Of a stretch of 64,000 nt of DNA, positions 1 to 9,327 are shown in pieces. A model generated the notes under the pieces. That model was not told the DNA's origin. It did no database searches and was given only the letters and a program-made list of their open reading frames with translations. The number at the start of each line of letters is the position of its first letter. Within the stretch, counting starts at the first letter, position 1. This DNA comes from Emiliania huxleyi CCMP1516. Lineage: Eukaryota; Haptophyta; Isochrysidales; Noelaerhabdaceae. Position numbers and translations under genes: made by a program. Where the stretch lies: positions 512,679 to 576,678 of the forward strand of contig NW_005198611.1 in assembly GCF_000372725.1 (NCBI RefSeq). The letters are read 5' to 3'.

Positions 1-234
1 AAAAGTTGGCGGAGGCGGGGTTCGTTGACATCACAGTGTTGCATGCCACCATAGGCTTTGTGTCTTGGCTTGCACGCAAGCCTGCCAATGATGCAGTCTA
101 GACCCAGCAAAAAAAGGGCTGCACTGAACGGCAATGACGCACGCGGGTGCCAGTGGTTGTGGCATCCAATCAGTGCCCGCAGTCATGCGACACGTCGCCT
201 CTCACTGGTGTCTAGCTACTCCCTACTGTATGGG

Positions 235-480
235 ACTGAGCCCTGGTCTGACAGACTGACAGCAAACCCCGGACAGCGCCTGACAGTGCCCGACAGCCTG
301 ACAGCGCTGACAGCACTTTCTCTGACAGTCTGACAGCACGTATCTGACAGCCTGACAGCAGAGCCTGACAGGCGAGGTGACCCGTCGCTGTCAGGCCCTA
401 ATGTGACAGCCTGACAGCTGCCTGACAGCCCGACAGCACACAGTGGCCTGACAGCAGCGCTGACAGCCTGACAGCAGCAC
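235..480. repeat. CTGACAG minisatellite array 1
   Basis: A degenerate array built on the core CTGACAG (also seen as CCTGACAGC), with units separated by 1-8 variable bases. Both strands stay open through it, which produces spurious Ser/Cys/Arg-rich ORFs. It has the same core as the array at 893-1205. Confidence 0.85.
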
Positions 481-892
481 AGACCGTACACAGACCCCGT
501 AGAGCCTCTTTCTTATGCCCCATGAGGGTATAACAAAATTACATGCAAAGACATGTGAGTGTGGTCCATGTCCATGTCCATGTAGTCATGGGATGGTCAT
601 GGGTCTCTCTTTCAACCCTCCCGCCCCACCTCTGCGGACCCCTCTCCAGCACCGGCGGCTGTGCTACTACAAATGAAGCTACCAGCTAGCCTTCTGGGGC
701 CCTACAGTCATATGCCTACGGCGTCTGGGTGGGGGTGGCCGCCGCCGTCTGTGCCGCCGCCGCCGCCTGTGCCTCTGCGCCGCCATCTGCGCTCCCCAGG
801 CGGCCGCCCCTGCCGGCGTGATCACGCCGTAGGAGGGGGGCAGCTGCGTACCCGCTGGTCTCCTCTTGATAGTGTCATAAGTGTGGCTGGTG

Positions 893-1205
893 TGTGTCAG
901 AGCCTGACAGCACCCCGACAGCTAGGGCAGCCCGACAGCACCACCTGACAGCACCTGACAGTAACAGCCCAACGTCTGACAGCAGCAGCAGCCTGACAGC
1001 TCTGACAGCTCCGACAGCGTCTGACAGCAACACCCGACAGCTCCGACAGCACCCGACAGCTACAGATCACCTCGCCTGTCAGACACGCACCCGACAGCAC
1101 CTGACAGCACTGACAGCACCTGACAGCTGGTCTGACAGAGGCACCTGACAGTGCCTGACAGCCCGACAGATCACCTTCCTGACAGCACCTGACAGCCTGA
1201 CAGCC
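893..1205. repeat. CTGACAG minisatellite array 2
   Basis: Second array with the same CTGACAG core as array 1, about 400 bp further on. Typical units read AGCACCTGACAG or AGCCTGACAG. Spacer length varies, so this is neither a regular satellite nor a CRISPR array. Confidence 0.85.
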
Positions 1206-1483
1206 AGGGCTCAGGTATGGGACACGAAAAAATAATGGCCGACTCGGGTACTAGACTTGGGCGTCTTGGGCTGCAGAGTGCAGTGGCAAGGTTAAATCCA
1301 CGTGTTTACTACAGTTTGTGACCCTCAAAGAAGCTCCCAGGCCTCATTTTACTCATGTACATGTCGCGCCCTTACTCTCGAGTACGACTGTACTGGAGGG
1401 CGCACCACGCCTCTCGAAAAAGCGCGCGGCCCGGCACTGCGGCATAGCACGGCCGCGCCTCCCGCTCCAGCGCTCCACGCACC

Positions 1484-3303
1484 TCAGGCGCAGAGCCGCT
1501 TGAACTCGGCGCGCAGCGTGCGCACAAAGACCGAGAAGTCGTTGGTCTGGTTGAGGCTCTCGACCAGCTGCGGCAGCGCCGGCACCTTGACAGAAGGGGG
1601 GGGGGGGGGGCTGGTGAGAGAGAGGGACGGCACGCGGAGAGAAAGTGGAAGCAGAGAGGGGCAGGGGGGGAGGCGGGCTGTGCGTCGCGCGCCCCCGGCT
1701 CCCACTGCTCGATGTGGTAGCGGTCGGCCCCGTCCACCAAAACCAGGAAGGAAAAGGCCCCCGAGGGAACCCCCCCCTATGGGTCCCCGTGTGCAGGCTC
1801 AGCCCCTCTGCCCTGTGGGGAGGGCGGGGAGGGGGCGGGAGGGGGAGGGCCCCCCTCCATTTTGGTCAGGATGAGCCCCAACCGCTCGTCTGCTCCGGGG
1901 GGGAGGGGAGGGGAGGGGAAGGGAATCTCGGCAGGAGTCCCGGCAGTCGGCCCCTCTGCCGCTAACTGCCGCCTCTCTGCCGCCTCTCTGCCGCCTCTCT
2001 GCCGCCTCTCTGCCGCCTCTCTGCTGCGTCTCGCCTCCGACGCGCTCGAAGTCGAGTGCGAGCAGCTGCTTGTACATGGCGCACCCCTTTTGCAGCTCGG
2101 CGAGCTTGGACTCCTTGCCTGCCTGCGGGGCACCGGCCAGCGATCCGCTGCAGGGGAGGGGAGAGAGAGAGAGGCCGGAGAGAGGAGGAAGCGGCGAGGC
2201 AAGGGCGAGGGCCCATCTCCCGCCTCTCCGCCGTGTGCAGGGAGAGGCGGCCGCCTGCGACTGCTGCAGTGCCGCCTCTCGCTCCGCCATGAGCTGCCGC
2301 TGCCTACAGCGGAGAGGATCCGAGATGGAGATCTCGCCGAGATCTCGCCCGTGCGCAGCCGCCGCCCGGTCGACGCTCTTGCTCTCAATCTCGGCGAATC
2401 TCGGCGACTACTCTCGGCGGGTCTCTCGCTCTTCGCTGCCCCTCGAGGCTCTTGCTCAGCTTCGCGTGCTCCGCGGGCAGCAGCGCCTCCTGCGAGCTGA
2501 GCACCTGCCGCGGGAGGTAGAGTCGCAGAGGTGCAGCCGAGGCGCAGCCGAGGGGCAGCGGAGAGAGCGGCGCCTCGTCGGCGCAACCTCCCGCGATCTC
2601 CCGCAATCTCCCGCTATCTCGAGGTGTGCACCTCCAGCTCCTGCCGCAGCTGCTCCGCCCTGCTCCGCTCCTCCTCCGAGCTCTGCCGCAGCGCGTCGCC
2701 GGCCGCCAGCGCCGCGCTGAGCTCCTCCTTCTTGCTGGCGAGGTTCTCTGCGCGCGGCGTGGGAGGAGGGTGGAGGAGGAGAGGAGAGGAGGGGAGGAGG
2801 AGGAGGGGAGGAGGAGGAGGGGAGGCGCACCCTTATCGCCCTCGAGCGTGCGTTGCGCGTCGAGCGTGAGGGAGTCGACGATGTGCTTCTGCTCGGTGGT
2901 CCAGCGCCGGAGCTGCGCCTAGCGCGGGCAGGCGGCGGCGGCGTCGCAAAGGCATATACGACGCCCAGGGCTGCGTGTCCAGTGGCGAGGGCGACGGGCG
3001 ACGGCGAGGGCGCTGGCGTGGCGGCGCTGCTGCGCCGGTGAGAGGTCTAGAGCCGAGGAGGCCGCAGCAAACGGCAGCGAGTAGGGCGTTGGTTGCGAGT
3101 GGTGCGACGCCGGACGGAGACGCGGGGGGCGGTGTGTGGATTGGAGGCGGCGGAGGGCAGGCCTGGCATTCGATCATCTCGGCGCGCATCTCCTCGTCGA
3201 CGCGGTTGACGACCTCCGCCTGGCGCGGAGGGAAGGCCGCGGCTCGGCGGCGGGCTGGGATAGCGAGCGGACCGCTGCGTGCGCGGACCGCTGTCTCGGC
3301 CAT
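1484..3303 (-). CDS. SPC25: kinetochore protein Spc25-like (spliced)
   Basis: Spc25 is a subunit of the Ndc80 complex, which couples kinetochores to spindle microtubules. The start is the ATG at 3303 (MAETAVRARSGP); the stop is at 1484-1486. Exon fragments in different frames join into one protein: an N-terminal exon, then Gln/Glu-rich coiled-coil exons around 2840-2910 (WTTEQKHIVDSLTLDAQ) and 2620-2750 (ENLASKKEELSAALAAGD). Next comes LAELQKGCAMYKQLLALDFE around 2060-2110, then ERLGLILTKM near 1865. The last two exons read FLVLVDGADRYHIEQW (about 1690-1745) and LPQLVESLNQTNDFSVF (1484-1588). The order coiled coil, MYxxLLxLxFE, LxLxxTxI, YxxEQxxP, LNxTNDxxxF matches the Spc25 C-terminal globular domain. 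Introns contain minisatellites, and at least one appears to start with GC. Exon limits are approximate; identity rests on motif order without an alignment. Confidence 0.75.
1965..2032. repeat. minisatellite in Spc25 intron
   Basis: Tandem copies of an 11-mer reading GCCGCCTCTCT on the + strand (AGAGAGGCGGC in the sense of the gene), just after the exon ending FERVGGE. One of several intron-borne short tandem arrays in this window. Confidence 0.8.
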
Positions 3304-3617
3304 CGCAACGAGTCCAGCCAGGAGTCCAGCCAGGCGACGGTTTACACGCGATTTTTCGAGCGCGCTCGGAAAAGAATTCTTCAGACGCGCCTCTCTCACA
3401 GCACACTGGCACGACAAGGGCGCGGACTGGCGCGGACTGGCACACACACAGGCTCACCTCGGAAAAGAATAATTGTGGCTCGCGACGGGCTTTTTACCCT
3501 GCGTTCTCGCACAAGGAGTGCGAGGTATCTCGTCTGTCGCCGTCCCAAACTGTCACTCCCCTTTCTCCCGGCCGGGGTGGGGCGCGCGCGGGGGGCCGGG
3601 GGCGGCGGGTGTGCGGG

Positions 3618-3770
3618 ATGTCTGAGAGAGAGATTTTTAGTACTACCAAACAACTCTAACACTCACACGTCATTTGGGGCTGGAGCCCTGTTCACGCGCG
3701 CGCGAGACGTGCAGACAGGGTTGCCAGGTGAGAGCGAATGGCGCGGTTCACGCCTCGCACAACAGAGAGA
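3618..3770. repeat. dispersed repeat R1, copy A
   Basis: About 150 bp nearly identical to 14888-15036. Both begin GAGAGAGATTTTTAG, pass through CAACTCTAACACTCACACGT and CGCGCGCGAGACGTGCAGAC, and end GCCTCGCACAACAGAGAG. Only a few substitutions separate them. No protein domain was recognised. It is probably a short non-autonomous mobile element or the end of a larger one. Confidence 0.8.
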
Positions 3771-3779
3771 TTTGTTTTG

Positions 3780-5320
3780 ATGTCTGTGTTGGGCTCGGCC
3801 AGGTTTTCCGGAAAACAAAAAGGAAAACAGAGGGCCCCCAGCACTTTGCGTTTCCGGAAAATAATTTCCAGGGAAAACAGAGGGTGTTTGGTGCTCCATT
3901 CTGGAAACTCGCGAGTTTCCCTGAGTCTGAGAGCTGGTCTGGGGCATAATCTGAGGCAAAATTGAGGAAATCGACAAAATGCCCAGGCGGTCGCAGGGTA
4001 ATTTCCAGGTATACACGGGTTCTCCGCGAAATTCCCGGCATTTTGCCGATTTGGCCTAAAATTTGGCTGATTTGGGGCCCAAACCAGCCTCAGACTCTCG
4101 GCTCAGAGCCCAACATTTGACGATTTCCACGCAGTTTTCCCGGGGAAATAGAGAGGAAAGAGAGGGTGTTGTAGAGAAAAAAGGAAAGGAAAACAGACGG
4201 GGAGAGAGAGGCAAACCTGGCCGAGCCCAATGTCTGTGGGCCCGAGAGCGATGTGCGTGTGTCCGCGCCTTGCGTTTGTTTCATAACATCGAAGGCTACA
4301 TGTACATGTAGCTCAAAGAATAATTTTCTCGGGACTGGCGCGCACTACTCGAGTAAAAGGTAGGTAGGCTACCAACATACATAGGTAGAAAGGTGAAGAA
4401 CAGCCAGGCTCGGACTGGACACCAACGCGGTATGGGTGGACGCGAGACAGATGATGACGACACGCACGAGCGACACACAGACACAAACAAGCTCACAAGA
4501 CACACAGCCAGCTGGCTGCCAAAAAAAGGTATTTCGGAAAAAAGATTTTTCTCGCCTGTCCGAATTTTCCTCGAAATTCCTAACAATCGCCTCGCCGCTC
4601 CACAATGCCTTTCTCCGTTGCCTCCAGCCGCGCGGCGCCATCGTCCTCGACCCAGTGCCGGCCTGTGACAAGCTTGGCAGCTCGCGGATCGACGATCGAC
4701 ACGAGCTGCTGCCCGGCGACCGCCGCTCGCCTTCGACGACCGTCCTAACAATCGGCGGTGAGCGGCCACCTCCTTGGACCAGCGCTGGTGTTATACAGCA
4801 ACGATTGTTAGGGGACGGAAAAATCCAGTCGCTTTGCGGCTGCCGGACGATGGCGAGAACGTGCGTCACGAGCTTCTGTGTGCGGTGGCGGGCGGGGAGC
4901 GGAACCAAGCTTGTCAAGGACGCACAGAGGGTGGGTCTTGAGGATGGCGAGCGATCTGGGTGCAAGTGGTGCACTCCAGGCGTGTACGACCACACCCATA
5001 TTGTTAAGACAACGTGAAAAATCAAGAGGCTTTCACGAGATACACTACAATAATAAATAATTTTGTGCCTAGGAAGAAAAAAGAATTTTAGAGTCATCTA
5101 AAATGACAACCACAAGGCACGGGATGACATAACAGAAACGCGATCGCCCTTCGGTGCAACAATCATTCAAACCGCACCGCGGCATTGGGCCAGGTACCAA
5201 TTTTGTCGAATTTATTTCAAAATCTGCAGGCGCGGAGCGCCTGCGAAAATTTTGAAGAAATTTGCGGCCGGGCCTGATTTTCAACAATATCTTTCAAATT
5301 TGCGGTGTGGAGTTGGGGGG
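3780..5320. other. gene-poor stretch with palindromes and repeats
   Basis: No gene can be supported. Visible structures are perfect palindromes GTTTTCCGGAAAAC (3803-3816) and GGAAACTCGCGAGTTTCC (3903-3920), and an inverted pair around CCTAACAATCG (about 4739-4754 against 4801-4817). A segment near 4370-4420 (AGGTGAAGAACAGCCAGGCT) recurs at about 6290-6315 and, inverted and diverged, near 23130-23160. AAATTTGCGG motifs lie at about 5262 and 5298 and again near 6000-6045. Confidence 0.5.
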
Positions 5321-5526
5321 TGGGTTAGGTTAGGGTTATTAGGGTTAGAGGGTTTGGGTTAGGGTTAGGGTTAGGGTCAGGGTTAGTCTTGTTGTGTCTG
5401 TATATGCCAGCGTTGCAGGGTTCTGCGCTGGGATCTGGCCCCACAGCGCCGACGACTGAGACTCAGCCCCGCACGCTGACCTAGGGTTAGGGTTAGGGTT
5501 AGGGTTCGGGTTAGGGTTAGGGTTAG
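5321..5526. repeat. interstitial TTAGGG telomere-type tracts
   Basis: Two imperfect (TTAGGG)n tracts, at 5321-5386 and 5481-5526, separated by about 95 bp of unique sequence. Variants such as TTAGGTTAGGG and GGGTCAGGG are mixed in, as expected for an old or internalised telomeric tract. All units face the same way (G-rich strand on +). They sit well inside the window between genes, so they do not mark a chromosome end here. Confidence 0.9.
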
Positions 5527-5935
5527 TCTTCCTTGTGTGTTTGTATATGCCAGTGTTGCAGAGTTCTGCGCTGGGATCTGGCCCCAGCGCCGACGAGTAA
5601 GACTCAGCACCGCACGCTGACCCCACCAAATGCCGCCTCAGGGCGCCAGGCCGCCAGCCACCTCTTACACGCGGCCGGCGCCCTCTCGCGGCAAAAGGGT
5701 CGAGCGAGCGCAGGCAGAGTCGCGATGTCTGCGCACCCGCGTGCCGATGGGCGGCACACGCAACCGAGAGAGGCCCTGTCACGCCGCCAGTAGCGTTCCG
5801 CACTCCCCAGCCACGCCACCAATTGCCGCCTCAGGGCGCCAGCCACCTCTTACACGCGGCCGGCGCCCTCTCGCGGCAAAAGCCAAAAGGGTCGAGCGAG
5901 CGGGCAGAGTCGCGATGTCCCTGCGCACCTGGGTG
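5383..5935. repeat. duplicated cassettes beside the telomeric tracts
   Basis: Unit A (about 98 bp, starting TTAGTCTT and containing GTATATGCCAG and TGCGCTGGGATCTGGCCCC) occurs at 5383-5480 and 5523-5620, each directly after a TTAGGG tract. Unit B (about 110 bp, starting TGCCGCCTCAGGGCGCCAG) occurs at about 5630-5740 and 5824-5935. The A-A-B-B order after telomeric tracts resembles subtelomeric duplication (inference). Confidence 0.8.
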
Positions 5936-6339
5936 TTCGCCGCCTATATGCTCTATCCTGTGCCAAGACGGACACGTTTTGACAATCAAAATCTACCTCA
6001 AAATTTGCGTCCGCCCCTCGAAATTTGCTGATCAAAATTTGCGGTGAATGATGACGTCAAAGCAACCCGAATAATAATAGCCATTGCTCCCTCAGTGTAA
6101 ACGACTGTGAATATCGAACTCCCCCATTCACACCTAGTCACCGTGGCCCAACTGGGGTCAAGCCTGCAGTAGGGCCCTTAGGGGCCTAGAGAACACAACC
6201 CACTCTCCCTTCTCTCCCAGTAAGCTAAAAGTACAGTACAGTACACATGTAGTCGGCCCCGTGAAACCTCTCACAGGTAGGTAGGTAGAAAGGTGAAGAA
6301 CAGCCAGGCTCGGACTGGACACCACAGTCTGCTGTGAGA

Positions 6340-6639
6340 GCCCCTGTGTGTGAACGACCTCCTCAACCCCTCGCCGGCAGCGCGCCGCAAGCAGGTCCTC
6401 CTGGAGGAGGGCTGGCCTCGCGGCGAGTTGCCTTCCAAGGTGGGGTTGCGCGAGCACATGCAGGCTCGCGCTGCGCTGCGGTATAAGGTGGGCCTGGCTA
6501 CCATGGCAATGCCGCTGAGACCGGTGAGTACTTGTACGACCCGAGCTACGCGCCGACGCTGGACATCGGACAAGTGGTCCACACGCTGAACAGAATGTTC
6601 AATCTCAATGTCCCACCCCCCTGCGCGCGGGCCTTCTAG
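6340..6639 (+). pseudogene. unrecognised gene fragment
   Basis: A frame from about 6348 reads NDLLNPSPAARRKQVLLEEG and continues to about 6525. A second frame from about 6523 reads YDPSYAPTLDIGQVVHTLNR and ends at the TAG at 6637-6639. A consensus-looking GTGAGT lies at the junction. Composition looks protein-like, but no family was recognised and no good ATG start is seen. It could be a short gene with a misplaced intron or a degraded copy. The upstream flank is dispersed-repeat sequence. Confidence 0.35.
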
Positions 6640-6780
6640 GCCCGCGGGTAGTCTCCCCCCATCCCCAGGGCCTCCAGGGCTCGCACCTCAACCTCTCATA
6701 GACCAGCGCAAAGCGACGTATTTTCTTGTCAAAACAAGGCTGTGAAGAGCGTCAAAAAGCGCAGCAGCCAACTGGCTCAA

Positions 6781-7554
6781 ATGGATGAGGAGACGGCGGC
6801 GAAGACGGCGGCGGAGGCGGCGGTGGAGGAGGCGGCGGCGGCGGCGGCAGAGGAGGAGGCGGAGGCGGCGGCGGAGGCGGAGGCGGCGGCGGAGGCGGAG
6901 GCAGCGGAGGCGGCGGAGGCGGAGGCGGAGGCGGAGGTGAAGGCGGAGGCGGCGCGAAAGGCGGAGGCGGAGGCCGAGGCGGCGGCGGCGACGGCTGCAG
7001 CGGCAGCAGCAGAGGTGGAGCAGCGGGCGGCGGCAGCCCTCTGCTGTGCTGGGGATGCGGCTTCAGGCGGCGGCGGCGGCGGCGGGGAGGCGGCTGGCGG
7101 CGGCATGGCTGGTGCGGAGGGAATGGCTGAGCAGGAGGAGGAGGAGGCAGCCGAGCCAGCAGCGCCGCCCTTGCAGAGGGAGGCGGAGGGCTTGCGCTTG
7201 CACCTCTCTAGCAGCAGCAGCACCGGCTACCAGAGTGTTTACAAGCTGCCCTCTGGCCGCTTCGCCCTCTCGCCCTCTGGCCCTCTCGCCGCGCAGAGCC
7301 CGCGGCTCTTTCTTGGCTCCTTCGGCACAGCGGTGGAGGCAGCTGCGGCTTACGCGAGGGCGGTCGGCGAGCCACCGGCGGCGTCAGAGTTTGAGGGCGT
7401 GCGCTTGCACCTCTCCAGCAGCAGCAGCACCGGCTACGAGGGCGTGCGCAGGCACGCCTCCGGCAAGTTCGTGGCGACTCGCTACGAGCACGGAAGGCAG
7501 GTCCACGTCGGCCTCTATGACACGGCGGTGGAGGCGGCGCGGGCGGTCGCGGAC

Positions 7555-7607
<53 letters not shown>

Positions 7608-9275
7608 TGCGGCGGCGGCGGCGGCGGAGGCGGAGGCGGCGGCGGCAGAGGTGGAGCAGCGGGCGGCGGCGGCGGCAGCGGCGGCGGCGGAGGCGGCGGC
7701 GGCAGAGGTGGAGCAGCGGGCGGCGGCGGCGGCGGCGGCGGCAGCTCTGCTCAACGTCGAGACGGCATGGGAGGCGGCCTCGGGCGAGGGCGAGGGCGAG
7801 GGCGAGGCGACTTTCGACGCGTCGCCCGTGGCGGAGGCGGAGGGCTTGCGCTTGCACCTCTCCAGCAGCAACAGCACCGGCTACAGGGGCGTGTACACCA
7901 GCGGCGGCCGCTTCATGGCGCAGCGCATGGTGAACAAGGTGCAGAACAACCTCGGCACCTTCGACACGGCGGTGGAGGCGGCGGTGGCGTACGCGCGCGC
8001 GGTCGCAGAGGAGGCGGCGGTGCGACGGGGCGGCGGGGAGGAGGGGGCGTCGGAGGGGGGGGGCTCGGACAGGTCCGTGCTGCCGAAGGCGCCGCAGCTG
8101 CACGTTGGGGCCAAGGTGCGCGCCCGCTTCGGCGCGACCGCGCTTGGCGCTGTCGGCACAAAGTTCTACCTGGTGACGGCGGCCCCATCGGATCTCGGCC
8201 ACATCTCGGCCACATCTCGGGTAGATCTCGGCCGCATCTCGGCCACATCTCGGCGACATCTCGGCGACATCTCGGCCACACTCGGCTACATCTCCCACAG
8301 GGGGCGGTGACAAGGCTGCACGCCGACGGGAGGGCGGACATCGCCTACGACGACGGGGACGAGGAGGAGGGCGTCGACCCCAAGTGGATCAAAGACCGGA
8401 TCGAAGACTGCCACCCGGCCAGGGCGGCGGCAGCCCAAGCGGCAACAGTAGGCACGGTGGTGGCGCCGACGGCGCAGGCGGTGGCTGCCGGCGAGGCGTC
8501 TGTGCCTTCCTCAGCAATCCAGGTGGGGCTTGTGCCTACAGCGCCGCCACGGCGGGCACCGCTCGCGGCTGAGGCGGAGGGCTTGCGCTTGCACCTCTCC
8601 AGCAACAACACCACCGGCTACAAGGGCGTGTTCCGGCAGTCCAAATCCCACCGATTCGAGGCAAAGCGCAGGGTGGGCAAGAGTCGCGTCGCCCTCGGCA
8701 CCTTCGACACGGCGGTGGAGGCGGCGGTGGCGTACGCGCGGGCGGTCGCTGAGGAGGCGGCGGCGCCGGCCGGGCCGGCAGCGCCGGCGAGCGGGCCAGC
8801 CCAAGCGGCAACAGTAGGCACGGTGGTGGCGCCGACGGAGTCGCAGGCGGGCCTCGCGTCAGCCGCCAGCGTCGTGGGGCAGGAGGGCATGGCTGGGGCG
8901 GAGGCGGAGGGCTTGCGCTTGCACCTCTCTAGCAGCAGCAGCACCGGCTACAAGAGTGTTTACAAGCTGCCCTCTGGCCGCTTCGCCCTCTCGCCCTCTG
9001 GCCCTCTCGCCGCGCAGAGCCCGCGGCTCTTTCTTGGCTCCTTCGGCACAGCGGTGGAGGCAGCTGCGGCTTACGCGAGGGCGGTCGGCGAGCCACCGGC
9101 GGCGTCAGAGTTTGAGGGCGTGCGCTTGCACCTCTCCAGCAGCAGCAGCACCGGCTACGAGGGCGTGCGCAGGCACGCCTCCGGCAAGTTCGTGGCGACT
9201 CGCTACGAGCACGGAAGGCAGGTCCACGTCGGCCTCTATGACACGGCGGTGGAGGCGGCGCGGGCGGTCGCGGAC

Positions 9276-9327
<52 letters not shown>

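Larger units (their letters stand above)
1..1300. other. gene-free left end with minisatellites
   Basis: No convincing gene is visible. The stretch is dominated by two CTGACAG arrays (listed separately), separated by a GC-rich segment with no supportable reading frame. Open frames here are low-complexity translations of the repeats in several frames, so they are not called as genes. Confidence 0.6.

Noticed and set aside
4436-5097. Overlapping 193- and 242-residue ORFs on opposite strands
   Set aside because: Neither has a domain, both cross dispersed-repeat sequence, and codon composition gives no clear preference.
6340-6525. Ribosomal protein S27 because of the words DLLNPSP
   Set aside because: Only that short string matches. 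The zinc-finger part of S27 is absent and the rest differs.
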